A stretch of 64,000 nucleotides of DNA, taken from contig NZ_JAFBCJ010000001.1 of assembly GCF_016907675.1 (NCBI RefSeq), forward strand, positions 2,170,001 to 2,234,000, read 5' to 3'. The translations under genes and the position numbers were made by a program. The notes under the pieces were generated by a model. It did no database searches. It was not told the DNA's origin and saw nothing but the letters and a program-made list of their open reading frames with translations. The DNA is from Geodermatophilus bullaregiensis. GTDB lineage: Bacteria > Actinomycetota > Actinomycetes > Mycobacteriales > Geodermatophilaceae. Shown here one piece after another: positions 16,122 through 24,779 of this stretch. Within the stretch, counting starts at the first letter, position 1, and every line of letters starts with the position of its first letter.

Positions 16122-17648
16122 TCAGCCGCCGGTCATCAGCTCCGCGGCCCGCTCCCCCACCAGCACCGCCGTCGCCGCCGGCCCGCGCGTGGGCACCTCG
16201 GGCAGCACGGAGAGGTCGGCGACCCGCAGCCCCGCGACGCCACGGACCCGGAGGTGCTGGTCGACGACGGCACCGGGGTCGCCGTCGGGCCCCATCCGGG
16301 CGCTGCCGGCGAGGTGCTGGGCGGTCGCCAGGCTCCCGGCGACCCAGGCGTCGAGCGCCCGGTCGTCGGCGAGGACGTCGTCGGCGGGGTCGCCGCAGTG
16401 GGCGACCAGCGGGGCGAGCGCGCGGGTGCGCAGCAGCGCCGCGGCCAGCCGCACGGCCTCGCGCAGCCGGCGCCGGTCGGCCGCCGTCGCCAGGTAGCCG
16501 TGCGCGATCCGCGGGGCGGCGGCGGGGTCGGCGGAGGCCAGCGCGAGCCGGCCCCGGCTCTCCTCGCGGTAGAGGCCCGCGGCCAGCGAGAGCGTCGTGC
16601 CGTCCCCTCCGCCGCCCGGGACCACGCGCGCCCACGGCCGCAGCCACGGCAGCACCTCGAGGTCGCCGGGCACCGGCGAGTCCTCCGACGTGGTGTTGAG
16701 CACGCTGTGCAGCGGCAGCGGCCAGTCACCCTCGGGCAGCCCCGCGAGCGGCGTCCAGGGCAGGTAGACCAGCGGGTGGTCGGACAGGCCGGCGCCCACG
16801 CCGGGGGCGTCGACGACGACGTCGATCCCGTGCGCGCGCAGGTGGGCCGCGGGGCCGACGCCGGAGAGCAGCAGCAGGTGCGGGGAGCCGGCCGCGCCGG
16901 CGGCGAGCACCACCTCGGCGGCGCGCACCGGCCCGGCGTCGGTGTCCACGCCCACCGCCCGCCCGCCCTCGACGAGCACCCGCCGCACGTCCACCCCGCC
17001 GCGGACGGTCAGCCCGGCCGCGCCGCGGCGCGGTGAGAGGTAGGCCATCGCCGTGTTGACCCGGACGCCGTCGCGCACGGTGAACGGCACCGGCCCCCAG
17101 CCGGGCGGCCCGCCGGCGTTCTTGTCCGGCTCCTCCGGGACGCCGAGCTCGGCCGCCGCCGCGGCGAGGGCGTCGGTCAGCGGGGAGCCCGCGGTCGGGC
17201 GGCTGACCGGCAGCGGGCCGTCGCCACCGTGCCCGGGCCGGTCGCCGTACTGCCGGTCGGCCTCGAGCCGGCACCAGGCCGGGAGGCTGGCGGCGAGGCT
17301 CCAGAGGTCGTTGCCGGCCGCGGCCCAGCCGGCGTGGTCGGCCGGGGTCGCGCGGACGAAGTACCCGCCGTTGACCGCGCTCGACCCGCCGACCCCGCGC
17401 CCGCGAGGCAGCGGCGCCCGGCTGCCGGGCGTGAGCTCGCTGCTGAGCGACCGGTTGGCCGGGTGCCCCGGGACCGTGGCCCCGAGCGTGGCCGCGTCGC
17501 GCAGGTCGGGTGGGAAGTCGCCGGGCCGGGCGTGGTCGGCGCCGGCCTCGAGCAGCAGCACCCGGCGTCCGGCGTCGGCCAGGCGCGCCGCGAGCGCGCA
17601 ACCGGAGGAACCGGCGCCCACGACGACGACGTCCCAGCCGGCGGTCAC
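16122..17648 (-). CDS. GMC family FAD-dependent oxidoreductase, operon gene 3
   Basis: A 508-residue flavoenzyme. The N-terminal dinucleotide fold VVVGAGSSGCALAARL with the acidic LLLEAG strand end binds FAD. The GMC signatures GRGVGGSSAVNGGYF and GAAGSPHLLLLSGVG follow, and the C-terminal half carries the substrate domain and ends in the FAD-contacting LSVLPEVPTRGPAATAVLV. It oxidises an alcohol or similar group. The wording NGGYFVRATPADHAGW recalls the mycofactocin-associated branch (MftG), but no other mycofactocin gene is in view. The start GTG overlaps the upstream stop by 4 nt (GTGA). Confidence 0.87.
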   Translation of the reverse strand: MTAGWDVVVVGAGSSGCALAARLADAGRRVLLLEAGADHARPGDFPPDLRDAATLGATVPGHPANRSLSSELTPGSRAPLPRGRGVGGSSAVNGGYFVRATPADHAGWAAAGNDLWSLAASLPAWCRLEADRQYGDRPGHGGDGPLPVSRPTAGSPLTDALAAAAAELGVPEEPDKNAGGPPGWGPVPFTVRDGVRVNTAMAYLSPRRGAAGLTVRGGVDVRRVLVEGGRAVGVDTDAGPVRAAEVVLAAGAAGSPHLLLLSGVGPAAHLRAHGIDVVVDAPGVGAGLSDHPLVYLPWTPLAGLPEGDWPLPLHSVLNTTSEDSPVPGDLEVLPWLRPWARVVPGGGGDGTTLSLAAGLYREESRGRLALASADPAAAPRIAHGYLATAADRRRLREAVRLAAALLRTRALAPLVAHCGDPADDVLADDRALDAWVAGSLATAQHLAGSARMGPDGDPGAVVDQHLRVRGVAGLRVADLSVLPEVPTRGPAATAVLVGERAAELMTGG

Positions 17649-18949
17649 AGCCCCAGCGCCCCCGGCAGGTCCAGCCGGCGCACCTTGCCGGTGGAGGTCC
17701 GCGGCAGCTCCGCCACCGGGTGCAGGCTCTTGGGCCGCTTGGCCGCCGACAGCCGCTCGCGCGCCCAGTCGGCGAGCGCGGCCGGGTCCGCGGTGCCCAC
17801 GTAGGCGGCCACCACCCGCTGCCCCCACTCGTCGTCGGGGACGCCGACCACGGCGCTCTCCACCACGTCCGGGTGCGCGTCGAGGACCGCCTCGACCTCG
17901 GCCGGGTAGACGTTGACCCCGCCGGAGATCACCAGGTCCTCACGGCGGCCGTCGAGCCAGACCGTGCCGTCCTCGTCGACCCGGCCGAGGTCGCCGACGG
18001 TGACCCGGTCGCCGCGCCAGGCGGCCGCGGTCTTCTCCGGCGCGCGCCAGTACTCGACGCGGGCCCACCGCGGGACGGCGCACCACAGCTGGCCGCCCTC
18101 GTCGGTCTCCAGCCGCCGGCCGGGGCGCGCACGGCCGACGCTGCCGGGGTGCGCCAGCCAGTGCTCCGGCGGGCAGACGGTGAACTGCGCCTCGGTGGAG
18201 CCGTAGAACTCCCACACGCTGCCCTCCGGCAGCGCCGCGAGCACCGCCCGCTTGAGGGGCTCCGGGCACGGCGCGCCGGCGTGCACCAGCCGCCGGAAGG
18301 AGGACCAGTCGACGCTGCCGTGCCCGATCAGCCGCTGCAGGTGCGTGGGCACGCAGAAGGTCGTCGTCGGCCGCGCCGTACCGATCACCCCGGCGGCCCG
18401 GGCGGCGTCGAACGGTCCGGGCAGCAGCACCTCCCCACCGGCCAGCAGCGTGTGGACGGCGAAGCGCAGCGGCGCCGAGTGGTGCAGCGGCGAGAGGACG
18501 AGGTGCCGGTCGGCCGGGCCGAGGTCCCAGAGGTCGATCTCCTCGGCGGCCAGCGCGCGGGCGTCGTCCGGGTCGAGCACGCCGGACCAGACGCCCTTGC
18601 GCCGGCCGGTGGTCCCCGACGTGTAGTGCATCGGCCGGGCCAGGGGCACGTCGGCGAGCTCGGCCTGCCCGCTGCCGGTCAGCAGCCGGGCGGGGTCGGT
18701 GCCGACGTCGAGGGCGGGGTCGGCGTCGGCCGCGAGCGCGGCCCGCTCGGGAGCCGGGAGCGCCGGGTCCAGCACGACGGGGACGACGCCGGTGCGCAGG
18801 GCGCCGAGGACGACGGCCAGCAGCGCCGGCGAGGACGCCGCGGAGACCAGCAGCCGGTCGCCGGACCGCAGTCCGGCCGCCCGCAGCGCTGCCGCCGCCC
18901 GCCGCTGGTCGCGCTCGCTGTCGGCGGCGCGCACGACGGGCACGCTCAC
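17645..18949 (-). CDS. Short AMP-binding acyl-CoA ligase, operon gene 2
   Basis: A 434-residue ANL enzyme, about 60-70 residues shorter at the N-terminus than a usual FadD. It keeps the P-loop HYTSGTTGRRKG, EFYGSTEAQF, DLGRVDEDGTVWLDGR, ISGGVNVYPAEVE and the catalytic lysine region RTSTGKVRR. It thus should still activate an acid with ATP and CoA. Start and stop overlap the neighbours as GTGA on both sides, so it is translationally coupled in the middle of the operon. Two ligases in one operon suggests two acids in the pathway. Confidence 0.82.
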   Translation of the reverse strand: MSVPVVRAADSERDQRRAAAALRAAGLRSGDRLLVSAASSPALLAVVLGALRTGVVPVVLDPALPAPERAALAADADPALDVGTDPARLLTGSGQAELADVPLARPMHYTSGTTGRRKGVWSGVLDPDDARALAAEEIDLWDLGPADRHLVLSPLHHSAPLRFAVHTLLAGGEVLLPGPFDAARAAGVIGTARPTTTFCVPTHLQRLIGHGSVDWSSFRRLVHAGAPCPEPLKRAVLAALPEGSVWEFYGSTEAQFTVCPPEHWLAHPGSVGRARPGRRLETDEGGQLWCAVPRWARVEYWRAPEKTAAAWRGDRVTVGDLGRVDEDGTVWLDGRREDLVISGGVNVYPAEVEAVLDAHPDVVESAVVGVPDDEWGQRVVAAYVGTADPAALADWARERLSAAKRPKSLHPVAELPRTSTGKVRRLDLPGALGL

Positions 18950-19821
18950 GGCAGCGACACCCGGTCGCCGTCCACCGCGACGTGCCCCTCGACGGCGAGC
19001 TTGGCCAGCGTGGCGCGGGTGGACTGCGCGGCGGCCGGCCACAGCGACCGCGGCACCGCGGCGTAGACGTCGGCCACGAGCGCGTCGACCGTGCCCGCGC
19101 CCCGCACCAGCGCGGACAGCAGCTGCGCCTCGCGGAACGCGCGGTGCGCCAGGTAGTAGTCGAGGACCGCGGTGGGGTCCTCGGTCAGCTCCGGCCCGTG
19201 GCCGCAGTACAGCGCGCTGGGACCGAGGTCGAGCACCCGGCGCAGCGACTCCAGGTAGGCGACGACGTCGCCCTCGGGGTGGGTGACCACGGAGGTGCCC
19301 CGGCCCAGGACGTGGTCGCCGACCAGCACCGCCCCCGAGTCCAGCCGGAAGGCCAGGTGGTCGGCGGTGTGCCCGGGCGTGGGGACGACGCCGAGCGTGG
19401 TCCCGGCCAGGCGCAGCCGCTCGCCGGGCTCGAGCACCCGGCCCCGCGGCCCGGCGACGGACGCGTCGGCGGCGGCCACCGGCGCGCCGAAGCGGGCGCC
19501 CCAGGGCTGCGCGGCCTCGGCGTGGTCGCCGTGGTGGTGGGTGACGAGGACGGCCACGCAGCGCGCGTCGCGGGCGGCCAGCGCCTCCTCGACCGCGGCC
19601 AGGTGGGCGGGGTCGTCGGGACCGGGGTCGACGACGACCGCCTGACCGCTGCCCGGGTCGCCGACGAGGTAGGTGTTGGTGCCGTCGAGCGTCATCCCCG
19701 ACGGGTTGGGGGCCAGCACCCGCGTCACCAGCGGCTCGAGCGCCGCCGTCCGGGGCAGCGCGCCGGGCGCGGGGAGGGCCCAGGAGGTGCGCGGATCGGC
19801 CGGGGCGTGCACGCCCGGCAC
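18946..19821 (-). CDS. Metallo-beta-lactamase fold hydrolase, operon gene 1
   Basis: A 291-residue glyoxalase-II-like hydrolase. Zinc ligands are clear: THHHGDH near residue 94, PGHTADH, the bridging aspartate in LVGDHVLG and CGHGPE. A C-terminal winged-helix-like segment is typical of the LACTB2-type thioesterase or nuclease branch. It probably cleaves a thioester or nucleic acid; in this operon a CoA-thioester hydrolase role is plausible. It opens the operon that runs to 13553; the GTG at 19821 lacks a ribosome site. Confidence 0.82.
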   Translation of the reverse strand: MPGVHAPADPRTSWALPAPGALPRTAALEPLVTRVLAPNPSGMTLDGTNTYLVGDPGSGQAVVVDPGPDDPAHLAAVEEALAARDARCVAVLVTHHHGDHAEAAQPWGARFGAPVAAADASVAGPRGRVLEPGERLRLAGTTLGVVPTPGHTADHLAFRLDSGAVLVGDHVLGRGTSVVTHPEGDVVAYLESLRRVLDLGPSALYCGHGPELTEDPTAVLDYYLAHRAFREAQLLSALVRGAGTVDALVADVYAAVPRSLWPAAAQSTRATLAKLAVEGHVAVDGDRVSLP

Positions 19822-19870
19822 GCTATCGGCCGCGGGCGCGTCCGGCGCGCCCCGCGGTTAGCCTCGGCCC

Positions 19871-20413
19871 ATGCGCTCGCTCTGGTCCAGGTCCCGTCCC
19901 GTGCTGGTCGCCGCGGCCGGCGCCCTGCTGCTCACCGCCGGCTCCTGCGGCGGCGGGGGCGAGGGGACCGACAACGCCGAGGAGTCCGCGGAGGTCACCA
20001 GCGCCGAGACCAGCTCCAGCGCGGCGTCGTCCACCGGCGCCACCAGCTCCTCGGCCGCCGGCGACGACCCCGCCATCGCCCAGTTCTGCGCCCAGTCGGC
20101 GGAGTTCGACGAGCTGGGCAACCAGCTGACCGCGGCCACCCCGGAGCAGCTGCCCGGCCTGCTGCAGCAGGCGGCCGCCGCGTTCGACGCCGTCCAGCCG
20201 CCGGCGGAGATCGCCGGCAACTGGCAGGTCGTCGGCGACGCCGTCCAGTCCTTCGCCGACACCGCCAACTCGGTGGACGCCAGCACCCCCGAGGGCCAGC
20301 AGCAGCTGCAGACCGCGGCGCAGGAGTTCGTCACGGTCGCGGGCGGCCCGGACGGCACCGCCGTCCAGCAGTTCGGCCAGGCCAACTGCGGGACCGCGGC
20401 TCCCACCTCCTGA
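19871..20413 (+). CDS. Lipoprotein of unknown function
   Basis: A 180-residue exported protein: signal peptide with lipobox LTAGSC (lipidation about Cys26), a Gly/Glu then Ser/Ala-rich linker, and a helical body (about 70-175) with two cysteines that may pair. TAGCCT lies 6 nt before the ATG, a model example of a leaderless start in this window. It diverges from the five-gene operon, sharing a 49-nt promoter region. Confidence 0.72.
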   Translation: MRSLWSRSRPVLVAAAGALLLTAGSCGGGGEGTDNAEESAEVTSAETSSSAASSTGATSSSAAGDDPAIAQFCAQSAEFDELGNQLTAATPEQLPGLLQQAAAAFDAVQPPAEIAGNWQVVGDAVQSFADTANSVDASTPEGQQQLQTAAQEFVTVAGGPDGTAVQQFGQANCGTAAPTS

Positions 20414-20450
20414 CGGGGGACCTCCCCGCCGGGAGGCCGTGGGCGACGGC

Positions 20451-20478
20451 GGGCCCCGTCCCGGGAGGGACGGGGCCC
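20451..20478. terminator. Bidirectional hairpin terminator
   Basis: Arms GGGCCCCGTCCC and GGGACGGGGCCC (12 bp) around GGGA, between the convergent lipoprotein and M23 peptidase genes. Confidence 0.85.
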
Positions 20479-20483
20479 GTCGA

Positions 20484-21881
20484 TCAGCAGCCGCTGATGC
20501 TGACGCCGCGGGCGCGCAGCCACGGCACGGGGTCGACCTGGCCGCCGTGCATCGCGCCGGACGGGTGGACCTCGAAGTGCAGGTGCGGGCCGGTGGACTG
20601 GCCGCGGTTGCCGACCTCGGCGATGAGCTCGCCGGCGAGGACGCGCTCGCCGGTGCGGACGTACTCGGCGTTGACGTGGCCGTAGACGGTGACCGCGCCG
20701 TCGGTGCCGCGGATGTAGACGGCCACGCCGAAGCCGGTGGCCGGGCCGGTGCGCACGACGGTGCCGGACGTGGCCGCGTAGATCGGCGTCCCGATCGGGG
20801 CGGCGATGTCGACGCCGCCGTGCAGGGCGCCCCAGCGGAAGCCGTAGCAGCTCGACGTCCGCCCGGAGGTGGGCTTGACGTAGTTGGCGCCGCTGACCGC
20901 CGCGGCGCCGGTCGACGAGCCCGACGACGAGCCGGACGACGACGAGCCGGACGAGCCGGACGACGAGCCGGACGAGGCGGCCGCGGTGGCGGCGGCACGG
21001 GCGGCGGCGGCGGCCGCGGCGGCCTCCTCGGCGGCGCGGGCGGCGGCCTCGGCCGCGGCGGCCTCCTCGGCGGCCTTCTGCCGCTGCCACTCCTGGTAGG
21101 CGTCGCGGGCGCCCTGCAGCTCCAGCAGCTGGATCTGCGCGGCCTGCAGCTGCCCGTCGAGGTCGGCCTTGCGCGCGGAGGCCGCCTCGACGGCGCCCTG
21201 CTGCGCGGCGACCTGCGCCTCGGCGGCGTCCTTGGCGGCGGCCGCGGCGTCCTCGGCGGCGGCCCTCTCGTCGCGGGTCACCCGGGCGGCGGACTCGGCG
21301 TTGGCCTGCTGCACGCGGGCGATCTCCAGCTCGTCGAGCACGTCGACCTGGACGTCGCCGACGTACTCGAGCATTGCGGCGCGCTGCACCAGCTCGCCGG
21401 GTCCGGCGGAGTCCAGCAGCGCGGCGGCGGTGGTGAGGGTGGTGCCGTTGACGTAGCTGTCGCGGGCGAAGCCGGCGATGCGGCCGAGGGCGGCGTCGAC
21501 GGCGCCGGTGGCCACCTCGAGGTCCGCGGCGGCCTGGTCGGCGGCCGCCTGCGCCAGCCCGAGGGCCTCCTCGGCGGCCAGGTAGGCGGTGCCGGCGGCC
21601 TCGGCGTGGACGGCGAGGCGCTCGAGCTCGCTCTCCGCGGCGGCCACCTCGGCGGCCAGCCGGCCGACCTCCGCGGCGGCGGCCTCCTGCGCGGCCGCGG
21701 CGTCGGCGATCTGCCCGTCGGTGGGGTTGGGCGGCGGTGAGGGGACGGCGAGCGCGGGGCCCGCGGCGCCCAGCAGGACCGCGCCGGTGAGCAGGCCGAC
21801 GAGGGCGCTCCGCACGCCCCGGCCGCCACGGGCTCCCACGGCAGGGCCGGACGGGCGCCGGCCGGGACGGCACTGCAACAT
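20484..21881 (-). CDS. Secreted M23 (LytM) peptidase with coiled coil
   Basis: A 465-residue exported murein hydrolase or hydrolase activator. After a signal peptide (residues about 22-46, cleavage after PALA) comes a long Ala/Glu-rich coiled coil (about 55-290) like EnvC/RipA-type proteins, then a Ser/Gly linker, then an M23 domain with HGGVD and HLHFEVH zinc ligands. It would cut peptidoglycan cross-bridges during division or growth. ATG 21881 has GGGAG 7 nt upstream; in-frame sequence further upstream precedes the signal peptide and is rejected. Confidence 0.87.
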   Translation of the reverse strand: MLQCRPGRRPSGPAVGARGGRGVRSALVGLLTGAVLLGAAGPALAVPSPPPNPTDGQIADAAAAQEAAAAEVGRLAAEVAAAESELERLAVHAEAAGTAYLAAEEALGLAQAAADQAAADLEVATGAVDAALGRIAGFARDSYVNGTTLTTAAALLDSAGPGELVQRAAMLEYVGDVQVDVLDELEIARVQQANAESAARVTRDERAAAEDAAAAAKDAAEAQVAAQQGAVEAASARKADLDGQLQAAQIQLLELQGARDAYQEWQRQKAAEEAAAAEAAARAAEEAAAAAAAARAAATAAASSGSSSGSSGSSSSGSSSGSSTGAAAVSGANYVKPTSGRTSSCYGFRWGALHGGVDIAAPIGTPIYAATSGTVVRTGPATGFGVAVYIRGTDGAVTVYGHVNAEYVRTGERVLAGELIAEVGNRGQSTGPHLHFEVHPSGAMHGGQVDPVPWLRARGVSISGC

Positions 21882-22114
21882 CGATCGCTCCCTGGGGAAG
21901 AGGGGTGGCGCGGAGGCCGGAGCAGCGTCGCACCGGTGGCGTTCCGTCACGCGGACAACACGCGGCACGGGTGCCACCGGGTGACCACGGGACGCCGTCC
22001 TCCACATCCGTCCCTCCTGTTGTCGTCACCCGGAGGGGGGACCTTGAGGCCTCGGGACGGATCAGTTCCCGGATCCCGCGGGGACCGCCGGAGCCGCATC
22101 TAGGCTCGGGAGCC

Positions 22115-23179
22115 GTGGACGTCTTCGGATCCGGTGCTGAACAGGTCGTCTTCTGCTCCGACCCCGCGTCGGGCCTGCGGGCGGTCATCGCCGTCCACTC
22201 GACGGCGCTGGGGCCGGCGCTCGGGGGCACCCGCTTCCACCCCTACGCCAGCGAGGACGAGGCGGTCGCCGACGCCCTCCGGCTGGCCCGGGCCATGACC
22301 TACAAGAACAGCCTCGCCGGGCTCGACCTCGGCGGCGGCAAGGCCGTCGTCATCGGGGACCCGCGCACCGACAAGACCGAGGCGCTGCTGCGGGCCTACG
22401 GCCGGTTCGTCGAGGCGCTGGGCGGCCGGTACCTGACCGCCTGCGACGTCGGCACGTACAACGCCGACCTCGACGTCGTCGCCCGCGAGACCCGCTTCGC
22501 CCACGGCCGCTCCGAGGTGCACGGCGGGTGCGGGGACTCCTCGGTGCTCACCGCCTTCGGCGTCTTCCAGGGCATGCGGGCGGCCGCACAGCACCGCTGG
22601 GGCGCGCCGACGCTGGCCGGGCGGACGGTGGCCGTCGCCGGGGTCGGCAAGGTCGGCTCCTGGCTGGTCGACCGGCTGGTCTCCGACGGCGCCGACGTCG
22701 TGGTCACCGACGTCGACACCGCCGCCGTGGAGCGGGTGCTGGCCCGCCACCCCGGCGTCGACGCCGTCGACGACACCACCGCGCTGGTGCGCACCCCCGC
22801 CGACGTCTACGCGCCCTGCGCGCTCGGCGGTGCCCTCGACGACGACACCGTCGCGGTCCTGCAGGCCGAGGTCGTCTGCGGCGGGGCCAACAACCAGCTC
22901 GCCCACGACGGCATCCCCGACGAGCTGACCCGGCGCGGGATCCTCTACGCCCCCGACTACCTGGTGAACGCCGGCGGCGTGATCCAGGTGGAGGACGAGC
23001 GGCACGGCTTCTCCTTCCCGCGCGCCGAGGCCGGGGCCGCGCGCATCTACGACACCGCGCTGCGGGTGTTCGAGGCGGCCGCGGCCCAGGACGTCTCCCC
23101 CGCCGTGGCCGCCGACCGGCTGGCCGAGCAGCGCATCGCCTCGGTGGGGCGGCTGGCCACCATCCGCCTGCCCCGCTGA
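22115..23179 (+). CDS. Leu/Val/Phe-type amino acid dehydrogenase
   Basis: A 354-residue NAD-dependent enzyme of the Glu/Leu/Phe/Val dehydrogenase family. It oxidatively deaminates branched-chain amino acids to 2-oxo acids. The catalytic lysine lies in [10 protein letters not shown], preceded by MTYKNSLAG; the nucleotide fold is [17 protein letters not shown]; the product is completed by NNQLA and [10 protein letters not shown]. The length is that of leucine/valine dehydrogenases rather than glutamate dehydrogenase. TAGGCT is 8 nt before the GTG, a likely leaderless start. Confidence 0.9.
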   Translation: MDVFGSGAEQVVFCSDPASGLRAVIAVHSTALGPALGGTRFHPYASEDEAVADALRLARAMTYKNSLAGLDLGGGKAVVIGDPRTDKTEALLRAYGRFVEALGGRYLTACDVGTYNADLDVVARETRFAHGRSEVHGGCGDSSVLTAFGVFQGMRAAAQHRWGAPTLAGRTVAVAGVGKVGSWLVDRLVSDGADVVVTDVDTAAVERVLARHPGVDAVDDTTALVRTPADVYAPCALGGALDDDTVAVLQAEVVCGGANNQLAHDGIPDELTRRGILYAPDYLVNAGGVIQVEDERHGFSFPRAEAGAARIYDTALRVFEAAAAQDVSPAVAADRLAEQRIASVGRLATIRLPR

Positions 23180-23378
23180 GCCCGGCCGGAGCCCCGCGTC
23201 AGGGGGTCCGGCACGTGAGCGCGGCCACGGTCGGGGGACGGCAGGGGGAGGACCCGTGCCCCCGTTCCATCGGTGTCGTAAGCTCGGTCCAGACACAGTC
23301 ACTTCAGTCGGGGTCGCCACGCGGGCCGTCCAGCCCGTGAGCTGGGCTCCCGTTCTCCGTTATGAGGGGGTCGAGCCG

Positions 23379-23597
23379 ATGGGGCGCGGCCGAGCGAAGG
23401 CCAAGCAGACACGCGTGGCCCGTGAGCTCAAGTACAGCTCACCGAACACCGACCTCTCCGCGCTCCAGCGCGAGCTGGCGGGGTCCACTCCGTCTCCCTA
23501 CACCGCTCCGGCGGCCAAGGACGACGAGGACGACGACGAGTACGCCGATCGATGGGCGGACGACGACGCCGACGACGACTGGGCGGCCAGTCGCTGA
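23379..23597 (+). CDS. DUF3073 family protein
   Basis: A 72-residue protein: a basic N-terminus MGRGRAKAKQTRVARELKY and a very acidic Asp-rich C-terminus. This is the actinobacterial DUF3073 family, of unknown function, commonly found beside purM/purF as here. The ATG has GAGGGGG upstream and there is a leader of about 90 nt from a TAAGCT -10 box near 23279. Confidence 0.88.
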   Translation: MGRGRAKAKQTRVARELKYSSPNTDLSALQRELAGSTPSPYTAPAAKDDEDDDEYADRWADDDADDDWAASR

Positions 23598-23639
23598 TCG
23601 TCGGCGGCTGGCCGCCCCCGTCCTCCTGAGCACGGCGCG

Positions 23640-23663
23640 CCGCCGTCCCACCCGGGACGGCGG
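23640..23663. terminator. Bidirectional hairpin terminator
   Basis: Arms CCGCCGTCCC and GGGACGGCGG (10 bp) around ACCC, between DUF3073 and purM, which converge. Confidence 0.75.
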
Positions 23664-23717
23664 TGCGAATCGCGCCCGGCACCGGGCGCTCGGTGCGGCG
23701 CGGCCGGTGCCGGGGCG

Positions 23718-24779
23718 TCAGCGGTAGGTGCCGACCAGGCGCGCGCCGGTCCCCCCACGGGTGACCCGGCCGGCCGGCCAGGCCGGCACCCCGCGCCCGG
23801 CGAGCAGCTGCACCGCCCGGTCGGCGGCGTCCGCGGCGACGACGGCGACCATGCCGACCCCGCAGTTGAACGCCCGCTCGGACTCCCCGCGCGGCACGCC
23901 GTGCTCCTCGAGCAGCCGCACGGCGGCCGGCAGCGCCCAGGTACCGCGGTCGAGGACCGCCCCGAGCCCGTCGGGGACCACGCGCGCGGTGTTGCCGGCC
24001 AGCCCGCCGCCGGTGATGTGCGCGTAGGCGTGCACACCGTCCGTCCCGAGCTCCGCGACCAGCGCGAGGCAGTCGAGGGCGTAGACGCGGGTCGGCTCGA
24101 GCAGCACGTCCCCCAGCGGGCGGTCCAGCCCGGCGGGGGTGGCGGTGAGGTCGAGGCCGGCCGCGGCGACCACGCGGCGCACGAGTGAGTAGCCGTTGGA
24201 GTGGAAGCCGCTGGCGCCCATCGCCACGACGACGTCGCCGTCGCGGACCCGCTCCGGGCCGAGGACCGCGTCGGCCTCCACGACGCCGACCGCGGTGGCG
24301 GCGAGGTCGTACTCGTCGGGGTCCATGAGGTCGCCGTGCTCGGCGGTCTCGCCGCCGACGAGGGCCGCCCCGGCCTGCTCGCACCCGGCGGCGATGCCGG
24401 TGACGATCGCGGCCACCCGCTCGGGGACGACGCGGCCGACGGCCACGTAGTCCTGCAGGAACAGCGGCTCGGCGCCGCAGGCCACCAGGTCGTCGACGAC
24501 CATGGCGACGAGGTCGATGCCCACGGTGTCGTGCCGGTCCAGCGCCCGGGCGAGGGCGATCTTCGTGCCGACGCCGTCGGTCGAGGAGGCCAGCAGCGGC
24601 CGCCGGTACCGCGCCGTGTCGAGCGCGAACAGCCCGGCGAACCCGCCCAGGCCGCCGACCACCTCGGGTCGGCGGGTCCGCTCGACCGCCGTCCGCATCA
24701 GGGTGACCGCGCGCTCACCGGCGTCGATGTCGACGCCGGACCCCGCGTAGGTGAAGCCGCTCCCGGGCGACGGGCTCAC
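23718..24779 (-). CDS. purM: Phosphoribosylformylglycinamidine cyclo-ligase
   Basis: A 353-residue AIR synthetase, step 5 of purine synthesis: ATP-dependent ring closure of FGAM to AIR. Typical segments include TYAGSGVDI, STDGVGTKI near residue 60, VVDDLVACGAEPLFLQDY, GGETAEH, SGFHSNGYSLVR and HITGGGLAGN. Length normal. The GTG overlaps the purF stop by 4 nt (GTGA), so the two are co-translated. Confidence 0.97.
   Translation of the reverse strand: MSPSPGSGFTYAGSGVDIDAGERAVTLMRTAVERTRRPEVVGGLGGFAGLFALDTARYRRPLLASSTDGVGTKIALARALDRHDTVGIDLVAMVVDDLVACGAEPLFLQDYVAVGRVVPERVAAIVTGIAAGCEQAGAALVGGETAEHGDLMDPDEYDLAATAVGVVEADAVLGPERVRDGDVVVAMGASGFHSNGYSLVRRVVAAAGLDLTATPAGLDRPLGDVLLEPTRVYALDCLALVAELGTDGVHAYAHITGGGLAGNTARVVPDGLGAVLDRGTWALPAAVRLLEEHGVPRGESERAFNCGVGMVAVVAADAADRAVQLLAGRGVPAWPAGRVTRGGTGARLVGTYR

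Noticed and set aside
21882-22110. ydaO-type riboswitch upstream of the M23 peptidase
   Set aside because: The conserved core elements could not be matched by eye; kept only as a low-interest observation.
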